Counted from the stretch's first letter, positions 1 through 14,483 are shown. The stretch: DNA of 64,000 nt from Formicarius rufipectus (GCA_013399695.1 VXAU01000943.1:1105667-1169666), one strand, 5' to 3'. Notes: generated by a model not told the origin, from the letters alone. Translations and numbers: made by a program.

Positions 1-3000
1 TTTTTTCGCTAGGTGGCCTTATCAGAAACAGAGAGGGGAAAGAAACTGGAATAAATTCTCTGGAGGTGGAAAATATTGTGATTGCTTGCATGGGTCTAAA
101 CCAATCCATTTAAAATATCAGAAAGGATAGTAATGCTGCAGTAGAGATGAAGTAAGAGCAGACTGGGAACTGCAAGTGATGGTTTTGGAACTTTTCAACC
201 CGAAATCCTCGAGTTAAAAACGTGAAAGTGGATAGAGCTTCCAAGTAAAGATAATACATTTAATATCCTTAGGCACTGGCAACCACATTCCTTTTAGCTG
301 TTCCAACAGCTAGTGGTCTAGCCTGTTTCTCTTCAGGCTTGCTAGTGTTACTTGAAGCTGTAGGTACTCAGGTCAACTGATAAGAGTGTGTATGGTATAT
401 AACTACCTGTCTCTTTTTGAGAAAGCTTTAAGTCTTGGGACCATGAGGGGGTGTTTGATATATATGACCTAGTTACAGCCTAAATATTATAAATCGAGAA
501 ACAAAGAGCTAAAAGAACCAGAGAATATAATGACATCATTCAGTGGGTAAAAATGGGAAGAATTGAAATGAGAGGAAAACCCAAGGGATTACACAGATGT
601 GGAGACTTGCCTGAATCTGTTCATTGCTCCTTTCCAGAAGAGTTAACATTATAACATTCTTCAGCTTCAAAGAGCAAAGATGCAGTTTGAATGCTAAGGA
701 AAGGCAGTTCTCAATAATGACTTCTTAAAATAGAAAACATAGAAATGATAAAGAAAAAATTGATGCAATATGTACCTATGTACCTACACAAGGGCATACA
801 TGAGTGTTAAAGCCTTTTTCCAGAAGTTTCAACAGCTTCAAAGGTTAAAATTGAAAAGGCATTTTAGGAGACAGCTTTGGAAAAGACCAAAATATAACTT
901 CAATCTCCTGGTAGAAAAATAGCTTCTCCTACTACAGTGCACACAGAAATCCTCCAGCTTCCCAATATAACAGTTGGGCTGTAAGCAATCCAGAGAGGAA
1001 TTCAGCAATTCCAATAGTGCCAAGCACAATATTGCTCCCATACATAACGAACAAGCCAGATGATACAGAAGCATCAGCTCACCTTCGTTTTTACTAGGCA
1101 TCTTCCAGTCTCTGAAGATCTTAATGGTTAAATTATTTTAGCTATTTGCCTCTGTCCTCTACACTTACTTTTTACCATGTTATGTGAAAGCACATCTTAT
1201 TTTTACCTTTCTCAGAAACCACAGGCGCTATAGAAAGCCTCCAAGTGCTGAGAATACACTTGGGGTTTTCTGAACTCTTTAAATGCAGTTCAGAGTACTG
1301 ATGTGCCTTCTGCAGATTTGGGCAGTTAGACACAGCCTGTTTAATGCTTCTCTTCATCTCCAAATCAATATTATATGTTGTCATGTGCAAGCACTGTCAA
1401 CTTTTTTTTAAGTGGTCATTATGAAATGTATTAAAATATATTGCAAGTACATGCCTAGATTGCAAAGAAACATTCTTATCATGTAAAAGGACAAATTTCA
1501 GTTTCTCAGCATACAACTTAAGGAGAAATCAGCTCCTAGAATTATTTTATCTATCTTAGTATTAAAATGTAAATCTAAACATTAGCTGTGCTCAGTTCTC
1601 TTTTAAAATTGCATATGATTTTCTTACTTATGAAATTAAAAGCTGAAGTGATGCCTACAAGGATCCCTAGGATAAAGTTGTACCTAAACTTCTCTACAGT
1701 GCTGAGGCCTTTCATAATCACAAAGTTATGTTTTAAAAGGTCTTAGAAAGCAAGCACTTATTCTCAAAAGGGAAAAAAAAAATCAGCAACAATAAAAATC
1801 TTAGAAATTATGCTTGGAAATAGTTTCTTGGGCTTATCATTCAGGATCCTTTAGCTGTTTTATCAATGAGAAGGTTTGGGGATCAGCTGAAGCTGGATGA
1901 TCCTGTTAGACAATGACTCTCTGTACTGAATTCCTGGGACAGCAATAAGGTTGTTTTTCATAATTAATTCTGAATCATCTGTTTAAATTTTAAAAGCCAT
2001 TCACAGTCATCTGTGCTGTATGTCAAGTGTCACAACTACATCAGAATTATGCAAAGGAAAAAAGCTGTGTGTGACAGTCTGTTATTTTCCTATCAGAAAT
2101 GAAAATGAGTTCACAAAGCATTAGAGAGCTTAAGACCTGATTTAGTAATCACACCATCTGCAACAGGAGACCTGACAGATCCAGGAAGCTTCCTAAGGAA
2201 GCTAAACCCTTATTTCTTTGTTTAGACATTTTTTTACACTATCCTGCTGCAAGGTTTCTTGAAAGTTTTGTGCCTCCAAAGTATACCCAAAGCTATATTT
2301 TTCCATGAATTATTCATCAAGTTGTGATGCCAGCTGACCACCGAGACAGTCATTCTCTGCCAGAATGAGATCCCTGAGACCTTGAGGGTTTTTGCTGGGC
2401 TCCCTGTCTGGCCTGTGCACAAGTAGTTTCCAGACCTGCTGCAGGTCTATGCCAGTGGCAGCCGCTCCAGTTCACCTCCCTCTCATCCTCACCACAGCAG
2501 ACACACACACTGATCCAAGGAAACAAGCCAGAAAACTCAGAAATCCCATTCACTGGCTTCCACCACACCGCATGGATGTGCTATTTGCTGCATCTTTATT
2601 CTTCAAAGAAATTGCTTTATTTGTATAATTTCAACACGAGCCAGCAGCAGTGTGGGATACAGACACATGCAAGTGAAATACAGGGGGTATTCCAGCACCC
2701 TTCTTTCCCAGGCATTCCACTTCCTCAATTTCTCCCCACAACTTCTTCATCTGAGGCATTCTCCCCTCTCTCCACAGCTCCCCTCACAGCACACTTGGTT
2801 TCATGCAGGCTGTTCTGCAACTTATTCTTCTCCATACTGGTACTTTTAAAGGGATTCATGTTGCAGTGCAGAAAGAAACTAAAGAAGGGAGAAAGGCATG
2901 CTCAAGAGCTGCAAAGTAGTTTGAAACTGTGAAAAGGAGGAAAGCTAAAGCCCAATCTGCACTAGAGAAGTTTTGCCAGCACAGCTACATCTCAGATCTC

Positions 3001-6000
3001 AAGATGCAGATGGTTTAGGCAGGCCTGGAACAAAATGGGGATTTTGCCACTAGCACTTCAGCCAATTCACTGAATGAACATAACTCTTTTGGGCTAAAAT
3101 ATTCAGTTTTGTCAATGATGGGATTTAAACCCCTAATAAAAAAAATTAAACAAGTAAACAAAAATAATAAAAACTCCACACAAGTGGAAAAGCATATGAA
3201 AATAGCAGATGAGGCCTTCCTAGGTATTCTGTGGTTCTCATGGGAAGTCTGACCAGTCACCTATCCACACTAATGCTTTTGCCTCCACGCAAGAGAAAGC
3301 ACATGCAGGAATAGCTCTATATAGTGTGTTGCCAGCACTGTGCCACTCCATGCAAAGTATAGCCAAAATCATGTGCTAGTATAGACCTAAGTTTGAAGGC
3401 ACAGTATGTGAATTTTAAGAAGATAGCCACAAATCTAAAGGCACACAGTGGTGAATAAGTCAGTCTTAGTAGAAACAACCATCTTCTGGACCCACAGTAG
3501 AAACCTGAGGTCCACAGTCCACCTGCATTTCAGACAGGACAGGGTCTGTTGTGTCATTCCTCACTTCCTGCAGCAGTGACAACCCTCTGAACAGAGCAGG
3601 GCTGGTGAAAGTCATCAGGGTAAGGCAATCTGGTGCACTCTGACGACAAAAAAAAAAAAAAAAAGCATTGTCTGAAGGACAAAGCCAAACATTCATCCAC
3701 AGCAAAATCCTCTCTCATGGGTGCATGACTTGGAGAAAGCTTTCCACAAGTTCTTTCTGCTTTTTTGGCAACATGTAAATCCTTTTCTCTTTGTTTTTCC
3801 CAATGAGATGGGGGGGGCCACAAACAAAAACACCAACCAAACAAAAAACAAAACCAAAACAAACATGGAGTTCTACTTCCTGTAAAAGGCATGTCCTTAA
3901 TGTTCATCCCACTTCCAAAACCATCAATTTTCAAGACTGTTTTGTTTATCTTAAAGTGCTTCTTAGTCAGGGCTATATGCGCATTACTGAGAGGAAAGAA
4001 ATAGCATGAGTTGTCTCAGTTAATCCTGATAAGGGAAATGTTAGAGAACTGCTGTTTTGTGCAAAGCCAGTGCAGAGTTTTTCATCTGGCAGAGTGATCC
4101 CATTGCATGCAGAGAGCAAGATCAAGGGAAAGACTTTCAGTGTACAAAATGATCAGGTGAGGATGAGAATAAAGACAAATGACACAGTGAAAAAAGTACA
4201 GAGGCACTGGGAAGTATGCAGTAAGACAAATACTATCTAAAAAAGCATCAGTCTCCAAAAACTAGGCAGAGATGAGATTGCAGATTGTGTGAGTTTTGCC
4301 ACCTCTCCAAATTCTAAGTGACCAGGCACAGACTTGTACTGTTCTTGTGCCACACAGAACCTCTACTGCAGAGGAGAAGCAGTGACACATCACCTTCACT
4401 TCTCTTCCAACAAGCTCTGAGACCAATTCTCCCTCAAAGCTGTCCTGGTAAGCACACAGCAAAAAAAATAAATATCCTACCAGTGGACCAGGGGATAGTT
4501 TGAAAATTATGTTTTATTATAGAATGAAATAGAGATCTTTTCCAGGCACAAATTTGAAAACATTGATTATTTTGTTACTGGTGTTGACTTCCTCCATGTA
4601 AGAGGGTTTCAGAGATAGGTATGTCAGTGAAAAAGGTTTGTGACTTACAGCTGTACACGTGTGTGTTTTCAGAGGGTTGGCATTGAACACATGGCCTCAA
4701 AGCATAAGGATGAGGGGGAACTACAACATAAAGGCTGTACTTTATGACTGTTCAAAAGGAAGTAAAACTGCTTCTGAACCTTGTTGCTCCAGCACTGCTT
4801 TTGGGTTCCAAGCCCTTACCTGAAAAGGCAGTGTTTTGAAACACAAGAAAAACCATTCTGCATTTTCAACTCCCTACACAAATTTAATTGATAATTGTGA
4901 AAGCAAGCCACTCCTGCATGGTATGAAACTACTTGCACAAATCATATACACAGACGGGTGAATAGTTACTATTTTGATTCACTGCCAATCCAAATAAAAA
5001 CAAACAGAAACCTTGTTTTTTCTTCAATAGAGCTAAAGTAAAAATTTAAAACATCTTTTCCTAATACAGAAAATTTTTGATTGAATGGAACATTTCAGGC
5101 TGTTAGATCCAAACTAAATAAAGGATAGATGCCAAAGAGTGGGGATAAGAAGTGAGTGGCCCACTTGTGATATGGAGTGTTCAAATTCAGATCCTGACCA
5201 CCCATCCAAGGAGACATGTGCCACTAAGGACAGGGTGTTGACCACGTGGTTACTTGGGATTTTGTCTGCCTGTATGGAACATTTGCCATCAGGAAGGTAT
5301 TGTTTTGCTCAGTGTAGAGATCATATGTGGCTATGGGGCCCCCAGACACTACTTCATTTCTTACAGATAGTTTTTTAAACAACTCCAAATGTCAGCTGCA
5401 GAAGAGGTGTCAGGAAGCATTTCCCATGGGCTCTGCTGTCCAGAACTTGATCTTCAGGGGCTTTTCCACAACTTATACTGTATGTGAGGCAACTATCCAG
5501 ACCACAATTATCCAGAGAGGTTTGGACTGGGGATTCAAACCAGCCTCAAATTAGACAGGAAACTGAATCCCCTCATCCAATCAATTACAGAAACAAATCA
5601 GTGCTATCTCCTCAGGACAACTATGAATAGGGGAATAAAATTTTTCCCTTTCTCCAAACCAGAATAATCAAATCATAACCCCTTTCCATCCACACAACAA
5701 TTGAATCTGAATTTAGGAGGTATGCCTGCTGTTTTATATAAGCAAACCCATCATCCTGTGGACTGTGCTGTTCTTGCTGCTCCTCCTTCCACCATCCCAG
5801 AGGGCTGGCTGAAAAGCTGGCTTGCCTCATACTTATCCCCCTCAGCTAGATTGAAACAGATAGCAGAGGGACATGAAATAAAGAGCAAACGCTGACAAGT
5901 GACCAATTTTCCAAAAGGGGGCAGAAAACCAAATCCTTAACATCAGCACTGGAAGCAGCAAGGAATGCAGGAATACTCTGACCATTATTCGCCCATGTAA

Positions 6001-6255
6001 GCAAACACAGTGTTTGCTACAGATATGAAGACAGTGGGGAAGGGAGGCTTGACAGACAGCATGTGACTACACTGCAGTCCACCAGATGGAGTAAAGATGA
6101 CAAAAGCATCAATGAATGCATCACAGACTAACCCCACCTACCCAGCAGCTCTGCTTCCCAGGCAGGTTTTGTTGAGTGCTCTGCTCATGGTTACCCGGCT
6201 GAGTTTAAAGCCGCCTCAAGTGGTACCTCCCCAGGAACTGCAATGACACCTTTAC
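1..6255. other. intergenic, no gene recognised
   Basis: No coding exon, RNA gene or clear repeat boundary was recognised in this AT-rich stretch. The open frames here are short (126 codons or fewer), have no recognisable domains, and overlap each other on both strands. Small A-rich runs occur, for example an A tract near 3648-3664. The stretch lies upstream of HTR1F and could include its 5' untranslated exons or regulatory DNA, but nothing in the sequence shows this directly. Confidence 0.5.
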
Positions 6256-7090
6256 AATCACAGAATCATTAAGGTTGGAAAACACCTCTGAGATCATCAA
6301 ATCCAACCTATGACTGAACACCACCTTGTCAACCAGATCATGGCACTGAGTACCACAGCCAGTCTTTTCTTAAACACCTCCAGGGACCATGACCACCACC
6401 TCCCTGGGCAGCCCATTCCAATATCTAACCAGACCTTCTGTGAAGAAATTCTTCCTGATGTCCAACCTAAACCTCCCTTGGTACAGCTAACTACTATGTC
6501 CTCTTGTCCTATTGTTGGTTACTTGGAAGAAAAGGCTGGCCCCCATCTGGCTATGCCCTCCTTTCAGGTACTTGTAGAGAGCAACAAGGTCATCCCCGAG
6601 ACTCCTTTTCTCGAGGCTGAGCCTTCCCAGCTCCCTCAGCTGCTCTTCATAGGACATGCACTCCAGATCCTTCCCCTTCTCTGGACACACTCCAGCACCT
6701 CAATGTCCTTCCTGAATTGAGGGGCCCAGACCTGGACACAGGATTTGAGGTGTGGCCTCAGCAATGCCAACTACAGAGGGACAATCACCTCCCTAGATCC
6801 TGCTAGACACCCTAGTCCTGATACAGGCCAGGATGCCACTGGCCTTCTTGGCCACCTGAACACATGCTGGCTCATGTTAAGTCACTGTCAACAAGCACCT
6901 CCAGGTCCTTTTCTGCTGGGCTAATTTCCAGTTCTTCTGCTCTAGCCTGTAGCACTGCATGAGGTGGTTGTGTCCACAGTGCAGGGCTCAGCACTTGATT
7001 TTGTTGAATTTCATGCCACTGGTCTCAGCCCATCAATCCACCCTGTCCAGGTCCCAGAGGAGCTGCCTCTCTGTGACAGAGGTGCAGGAA
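6256..7090 (-). mobile_element. CR1 LINE, 3' part, minus strand
   Basis: The plus strand begins with a CR1-type 3' terminus in reverse complement (an ATCACAGAATCATTAAGG-type motif followed by a GGTTGGAAAA block). It then runs through about 0.8 kb that resembles the end of the CR1 reverse-transcriptase ORF and its 3' untranslated region. Typical blocks are the reverse complements of 'aggaagaatttcttcaca' and 'tggaatgggctgcccagg'. The 136-codon plus-strand frame at 6310-6720 is an antisense shadow of this repeat. The element is 5'-truncated and degraded, as is usual for avian CR1. The right-hand boundary is approximate. Confidence 0.85.
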
Positions 7091-10000
7091 TCCCTGTTCT
7101 GTGGGGTTGTCACACTGGGGCTTGAAGAGTCTGGTGTTTTGCAGACTGGAGAACACAGAGCACTTGGTAATGCTCATGAAGTAAAGGAGCCAGGACCAAA
7201 GCCTTCTGGAGGGTGATGTGTCAAAGAGGTCATAGCCAGCACTTGATACAGTTGCAGTTTATGCAGTAGGAAACAAGAAGGCAAGTTAATTACATTGGGG
7301 GGATGAGGACAGAGCTATTGCAGTGCTTCACTCTGCCTCTTTGCCAGAGCGCATTGCATTTATACTGATTCTGATAGAGTTGGTCCTTGCATCTCTCTTA
7401 TCAGCATCCAGTGGTGCAGGGCAAGTTCACCTTCCCTGGCAGCCAGAGAAAGCCTTCAGACTTTGCCTTTCAGCTGCTTCAGTGGAAGCACTACCCACAC
7501 CCTGTTGATTTTGTTCCAGGACCAAATAACATGACAGAGCAGACATATGGGGCAGTAACTTTCAGGGATAAGTCTAACAGACTTTGTCATTTTAGCCATT
7601 TGGGATTATTTCTGTTGGCTGAAAGAATTTAAAGACATCCAGAAAATTAAAGCAAGCATAATCTTTGTTGTGCCTGACACAAAACATACTGCAGCACATC
7701 ATTTTGCCAACAGAAGGGCTCTTAAAGAGTGTAGCTCAGCTAAGAAAAGCATCAAATACAGGTTTGCTGTGCAACTTCTGTGACTTGCATTCAAGGCGCA
7801 GAAATAGACTTGTCTTTGCTATTCTATAAGAAATCAGAGTGCCTGTGATGAGACCTGGAGGTACCTTTTCTCCAGGACTCTCAGGTTTGTTTCCTTCAGG
7901 TGTTATACTGATATTCAGGGCATGCTGCAAAGCTTATTTATTTGCCCATGCCTCTCCTGACGTGTGCTTGGGAGGCCGAATTCCACGTTATCTTTAGTTG
8001 ATACTAGTTCAACTGATTTATTCGTGATTTTAGAACTGTTTTCTCGGCCTCTAGAAATGGGTCTGTCACCCTTTACAAGTGGAAATTATAAATGGCTCCA
8101 GCTTGTAAATACTCATACAACAAAACCTAAACAGCTTTTGAGACATTCCTCCAGCTACCAATACATTTCAGGTCCGGAAGGTGTTCAGTCCCATGGATTC
8201 AGACAGTACCACCCAAAGCATTATTTCAGCATACATATACAACTATTTGCTGACAGATTAAGAACTGGAAAGAACTCTATCTCCTAGTTAAATTGCAGAT
8301 ACAGAGGGGGGAAAAAAGTAAAAAAAAGGAGGGAGGGGTGTTAAGCATGTAGAAATGCAGACTGGGTGAGGAAAGTTGGCAACCTTGTAATTTCTGCTTC
8401 TCACTTCCATCTGCTGACAGACATCTACTTTGCATTCCAGAAAAGGCAAGTTTGCTGCAGCAGCCTTCAGCTGGCAAGTAACTTCTCCTATAAACCTTCC
8501 AGTTATCCCTGCCTTGTCTCAGGAGATGCACTGCAGCTTTAGGAGCCTTAGCAAGTTATTGGTATAAAAGAATATAAGGACAGGACCCTGAGAATCAAAA
8601 GAACGTGTCCCTCTGTTCTTCCTCATCTGTTAGGATACTAGGATTCAAGCTCAAAGTACATCTCCTATCAGATCCAAATACAAGCTCATCCTTCTTAAAA
8701 AGATTATTTTAATCCAAAGGAGTAATATTTCCCTCTACTCATGTTTAATATGGTGGATAATTACTAATCTAATTGTCATTAGTACATCACATAGTTAATA
8801 TCTAAAGACACAGTCACATCAGGAAGGATTTTTACAAGCTTATAAAGCTTCAGAAGAAATTTCAGCTCCTAAGCAAGGCTGGTACTTATAATTACTTAAC
8901 CCTTCTATGCTTATTTTAGTCTTACCCTCAGTGAGGATCTGGTTAGCCTGTACACAGGTGATATAAAGAGGATAGCTGAAAACAATTCCTGCTTAAGGAA
9001 CCCCCATGGAAAAAGGCAAGCAAACATCACCTCTCATCCCTCCCAGTACACTCAGAAAACTTCTATTTAAAAGCAGCACTTAAACCCTAATCAGCAAGTT
9101 TTCCCACTGCCAATGCTTACAGCAATATTTAAAACAAAAATTAAAAAAATTCTAGCTAATTCAGTCTAAATTCAGAATTCCAAACAGCAGGCTGATGATG
9201 CCCTTCCAAAAGGCATTCCTAGCCATATTTCTCCATCTGTCAGCATTTCACATTTTCAGGTTTCCTGAAAGGCAGAGTAGCACTGTTTTCTAAGCCTGGA
9301 AGAACAGGCTAATACTATTGAACAGGACTAATCTTATTACTGTTATGTGTATCTCAGACACAAATGAGTGGTTATGGGCTTAACACATACGCGAGACCAG
9401 GCAAAAGTGAGGAGCAATGACTACATCCATTTTCTGTGAGTGGCCACTAGACAAATTCAATATTTACTTTTGTGATCAGGCTGCACAGACATTTCCCCCC
9501 ATGCCTCCTAAACAAGATCAGTAGGATGATACATATGTACTTAAACAAGGAAGTACTTACATTCTGGTTACCCTAACATGCCATATCCATAAGGTAGGGG
9601 AAAAAGTTTTGTAGAAGTGGCTAATTCCTCAAAAATTATCATGTACATGTATCCAAGAGACATGCTATCTTAGGAGAACAGCAGCTTCCTTTGTTTACAG
9701 AGCTCTTGTTCAGCAATCATAAATAATAATAAATAATGAATATAAAGTACAAAATGTCTTTTTCACCAGCCTTAAATTCAGGGCAACATAATGCAATTGA
9801 AGTTTCAAGTCTTTCCACAATTTTTCAGCAATAGCTGGATACTGAAGAGTTAATAACAGGAGACAACACTTCCAGCTGCATTAAGAACAACTCCCAGGGA
9901 ATTTGAGTTATCAGTGACAAGCTGATAGTTTCAGCTTAGTCCTTCAAGAGGGGCACTGAACTGCCAGTTCCACAAAAGTAGCCTTAAAAACATCTGGACT

Positions 10001-13000
10001 GTAATAATTCTTTTGAAAATAATTGCATGCTGCAAAGAGTCATTGCTAAACCCATTCTGTAATTGTTGAAATACAGATTCATCTTCAGTTCAGCATGGTT
10101 GAAAGTTTGTTTTCATTCACCAAAATAAATTCACTGCTAAGGGAAGAGACCTCCAAGTCTTTATTTTGAAGCCTTATGTCAGGTATCTGGCCTAAGGCGA
10201 CACCACACCACAGGGCAGAGGGTCTGTGCCTGCTCTGTGGGGCAGGAGCTCAGTGCACTCACAGGAGTAGCAGCAAAGTCCAAGCTGGAAGCATAATGTG
10301 TAGCTATGCCAGGATGGTCACAGCACCTGTGGTGTGACCCGAGCTTGGATGCACTGAATGCATACAACAGATAATTTATGCTACCAAGAGAAAGAAATAC
10401 AAGTCCACAAAGTATCAAGGAAACACTCTTGGGGCTATTTTACAGAGAATCAACACAAGCACTGTAATGAATTTGCTCCAAAATTGACAAGGAAAGGCCA
10501 TAGCTGAGGGGCAGAAGCCAGGTCTCTTAATTCCTAATTCAGTGCACTCCGTACAGGATTATCCTTCACACTCCTAAACATGGGTTGGTTGCTTACTGAG
10601 GACAGAAGCCAGCGATGGCAACTGAGTTCAACTTAGCAACAGAAAATCCAGAATTAGTTCTTCTTGGATGTGATAAAAAGACAGAGAGGCAGCAGTCCTT
10701 AGATACTGTCACGGCTTCAACTCCACGTATTTATAAAACAATCTTCTTAGTTAATAATCACCCAATAAAATTGCACAAATATTTCCAACACTAAAGTTTC
10801 TTACTGGTTACTGCCAGTTTGAAGATCCCCATCCCACTTGAACAGAAAAGCCACCAAATTTTGTGGCTGGCTGTCCCAAGCAGCACAGCCCATTGAATAG
10901 CTCTTTAACCTCAAAGGGAGCCACTTCTACAGAGGGCAGGTTTTGTCTCCGTGCTGCTGTCTCCCTTGGATGGGGCCACACTCTGCTGTACACAGCAGCC
11001 CATGGGGACCACCCTGGACACCTGCTGCAACAACAGAGGCTCTTAACTCTCCACACAGGAGCATTGTGTCCAGATGTGCACCATTAAAGGACAGGTTATG
11101 TCCCATGAACAGGAGACGCAGTATAGCAATGTCACAGTAATACACTGAAAACTCAGTGTGGGAGTCTCCAGTAGCACTGTATTGCCATGCCAGCAGCCTG
11201 AATAGAAGCTGAGCACACCAGCTGATAATCTTAAAACCACACAGAGGAGCACGATCACCACACTCAGCAAGTAAGCACTTTTCTGACACTTTCTTCTTAT
11301 AAAGAAGCAGCACTAAGGAAACTTAGTTATTTCTACCCAGCAGTTCTACAAACCTCTCTGTGCAATTTTCCTTACTCTGCAGTCTCAAACTGAATAATCC
11401 TTCAGAAGCAATTAATCAGCTTTCATTATCTCTAAATTGCTTTTTACTTGCTTGCAATTAAGGACTAATATCCAAAGAGTTAGAAATTTATAAGGTAATT
11501 AACCATAATGAGTAACTGGTTTAAAGTATGATCAACCACTGGATATCAACAGATGTCTTAGTTTGTCCCAGTAAACTTTTCCCCCTCATGTATTTATACA
11601 AGCTCAAAAAAGAAGATTTATTTAGCAGAGGTTGAACGTTCACCAGATAATACTATATCTGCCTATTTATTTTTAAGAAGGCAGGTCTCTACAGATAAAA
11701 AAATCTGCAAACTAGCAATTACTGTGGGTTCAGAAGGGTTTAAGTTGACAGTGACAAGATGCAAGATCTATTTTCACAAGTGTAAAGTGTATTTCCAGTT
11801 CAGAATGAGAAACACTGGAAGAGAGCAATCACATTGTAATCAGTTCATGTGCAGGACAAGAATTTGCTCATTATTGGTAAATATCACCATATAAGATCAT
11901 TTTCTTTCTTTGTGCTTTTCTTCAATGAAATGTTGTTCAAGCAGTGCTAAAAACTTCTTTGCGTAGATTAATAGCATAATAAGCATTGACCAAGTTAGGA
12001 TATCAAACCAAATTAGTGAGTTGGATCTAAGGTTATAAACAGTATATGAGATTGTTTTTCAGCCACTCCAGCATAATATCAAAAAGCTTTAGTTATGTTA
12101 ATGAGACTCATTTCTTCCTAAGAAAAAAGTTATTCACTTATTTCTCTACACATGGTATCGAATGCAACACAAGTGCAGGACACTCGCTACCCTCCAAATT
12201 CTGTCAGAAAACCCCACTTATGGGTTCATCAGATAGATCTTACTCAACACAGGAAGCTGCAGGTCAGAATTCACAAGAGTCTGAAATCTGATCCTCTTTA
12301 GAGCAGAGCTCACAGTAAAAGGTAGAAGCTCCTAATTCAGCTGCAGTGTGGAGAGTACTCCGAAATGCTTCTCAATAAGAAAGCAGGGTGCTCATCCCCA
12401 GAACATAATCAAGAACTTATTTCATCACTATTTACCAGGTTTTGTTTCTGGCAGAGCCATAAGAGGTGTTAGGCTGTTTCCACAGAGAGAGTCAGCAGAA
12501 CTAGCATCCAATTATTTTGCAGTTTTCTTCAGCAACAATCACAGAGAAGCAAAGCTTGAGGAAAATTAAGGACGTTCTCAAGACTGCAACCTATGTATAA
12601 TATTTCAGTTAGACAATAAGTCAACCATTTGAAGGTTTAAAATATATTTAGCTGTTTCATTTTAGGGCTGCAGAAATAAGCTCCAAAACAACACTTAATA
12701 TGCAATTTTTCTCTTCTCCTATTTGTACTGCAGTGTTTCACGTTTCTGTTTTCTCTTGAAAACTATGTCCCAATTTAGAAAGCCCATGCTTATCTACACA
12801 TAAGGAACGACTCATACTGATGGGGGGAAAAGAGTTTGTGTAGAGAAAATAAACATTATGCCCACTGGATTAATCTTTTCAATAGTCATTACATTGCTTA
12901 GTGGAGTGGAAAGTACTAGCCTAAAAGCAGTATTAGGATGAGATTACTTTAGGATGAGATTGTTCACATTTAACCAGTTTCACTCCTCTACTAAACATCC

Positions 13001-13344
13001 AGAGTAAGTATTTTTAGCTGGAGGGCTGGCTCTGCTGGTGCCACTGCCCTGCTCAAGGAACTAGGATGGTTCCCTGAACAGCATCCTGAGGGGCAGCGAC
13101 TTCTCACTGCCATGCAAACACGCCCTTCCCAACAGCATGACTGCTGAGACAGAGGAAACCCTTATTCCAGAGGCAGATCATTCCATTTAGTGCTAACCAG
13201 GGAAATATCTTTGGAGCCAAAACAATTTCTAATAAGTCAGAAGTTCTTGCAAGCTTGGGGACCAACAGTCTTTTAAGATGAAAAGGTTCAAGAGTTCTTG
13301 CTGATTAAGGATGCACTTTCTGAATGTTTTCACTTTTCCAACAG
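7091..13344. other. intergenic or HTR1F upstream region
   Basis: No exon, RNA gene or intact repeat was recognised. Overlapping short frames around 10.8-11.3 kb sit on both strands and have no domain content. The end of this stretch is probably the last 5'-UTR intron of HTR1F, because a good splice acceptor lies at its right edge. Confidence 0.45.
13331..13344 (+). promoter_or_regulatory. probable 3' splice site before the HTR1F coding exon
   Basis: A pyrimidine-rich tract runs into CCAACAG ending at 13344, 38 bases before the HTR1F start codon. This is where a 5'-untranslated intron would end. The 5-HT1F coding sequence is intronless in vertebrates, but upstream noncoding exons are known. 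The upstream exon itself was not identified. Confidence 0.5.
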
Positions 13345-13382
13345 GTAACTGCTACGGGTAAAGATCACCTTTAAAAGGGAAC

Positions 13383-14483
13383 ATGGATTTAATAAACTCA
13401 ACTGAACAAAACAGTACATCAGAGCCACTCAAATGGGTGACATCCAAGATTCTCATTTCCATTACCCTGTCTGTGCTTGCTCTAATGACAACGGCCATCA
13501 ATTCTCTCGTGATGACTGCAATAATTGTGACAAGAAAGCTCCACCACCCGGCCAACTATTTAATCTGCTCTCTTGCAGTGACTGATTTCCTTGTGGCAGT
13601 CCTGGTGATGCCCTTCAGCATTGTCTACATTGTAAAGGAGACCTGGATCATGGGGCAAGTGGTGTGTGACATTTGGTTGAGCGTGGACATCACTTGCTGC
13701 ACGTGTTCCATCTTGCATCTCTCTGCCATTGCTTTGGACCGGTACAGAGCGATCACGGATGCTGTGGAATATGCAAGGAAAAGGACACCTAAGCACGCTG
13801 CCATCATGATAGCAGTGGTGTGGATCATATCCATTTTTATCTCCATGCCACCTTTGTTTTGGCGGCACCAGACGGCCAGCAGGGATGACGAGTGCATCAT
13901 CAAACATGACCATATTGTCTCCACCATTTACTCGACATTTGGCGCCTTCTACATCCCCCTGGCCTTGATTCTGATCCTTTATTACAAGATATACAAGGCA
14001 GCAAAGACATTTCACAGGAGAAGCGTCAGCCGGATCGTAAGGGAGGAAGGGGTAAATGGACAAGTCCTTTTGGATGCAGGTGAAAGAAGCACCAAATCAG
14101 CTTCGATGCCCAGCACGGCAGAGAAGACATCAGATCCCCTGGTGAACTCTGATAAAATAAACATCAGCCTACGAAGCCCCAGGTCTGAATCTAAGCATGA
14201 GAAGTCCTGGAAAAAACAGAGAATCTCTAGCACAAGAGAGCGAAAGGCAGCAACTACGCTGGGTCTGATCTTGGGGGCATTTGTGATCTGCTGGCTCCCT
14301 TTTTTTGTAAAAGAAGTAGTTGTTAATACCTGTGAAAGATGTCACATCTCAGAAGACACGTCTAATTTCCTAGCATGGCTGGGATATCTAAATTCCCTTA
14401 TTAACCCTTTAATCTATACAATCTTTAATGAAGATTTCAAGAAAGCCTTCCAGAAGCTTGTGCGATGTAGGCAATACTTTTAA
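13383..14483 (+). CDS. HTR1F: 5-hydroxytryptamine receptor 1F
   Basis: Single-exon, intact 366-residue class A GPCR. It binds serotonin at the plasma membrane and, as a 5-HT1 family member, is expected to couple to Gi/o and lower cAMP. Seven membrane segments are visible. Key residues: N-terminal glycosylation sequons at N5 and N10, amine-anchoring Asp at 102 in TM3, the conserved disulfide pair C95/C171, DRY at 119-121, CWLP at 303-306 in TM6, and NPLIY at 341-345 in TM7. The third intracellular loop (about 205-285) is basic and Ser-rich and is the most diverged part. TM1-TM4 and TM6-TM7 look nearly identical to mammalian 5-HT1F, including the HHPANYLICSLAVTDFLVAV stretch, and the length equals the mammalian protein as I recall it. 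The start sits in a good context (GGAACATGG). The C-terminus ends RCRQYF, with one Cys available for palmitoylation. 5-HT1E is the only close alternative, and the N-terminus and loop fit 1F better. Confidence 0.96.
   Translation: MDLINSTEQNSTSEPLKWVTSKILISITLSVLALMTTAINSLVMTAIIVTRKLHHPANYLICSLAVTDFLVAVLVMPFSIVYIVKETWIMGQVVCDIWLSVDITCCTCSILHLSAIALDRYRAITDAVEYARKRTPKHAAIMIAVVWIISIFISMPPLFWRHQTASRDDECIIKHDHIVSTIYSTFGAFYIPLALILILYYKIYKAAKTFHRRSVSRIVREEGVNGQVLLDAGERSTKSASMPSTAEKTSDPLVNSDKINISLRSPRSESKHEKSWKKQRISSTRERKAATTLGLILGAFVICWLPFFVKEVVVNTCERCHISEDTSNFLAWLGYLNSLINPLIYTIFNEDFKKAFQKLVRCRQYF

Noticed and set aside
6310..6720. 136-codon plus-strand frame
   Set aside because: Antisense shadow of a CR1 LINE remnant.
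13560..14063. 167-codon minus-strand frame overlapping HTR1F
   Set aside because: Mirror frame of the receptor gene, with no independent features.
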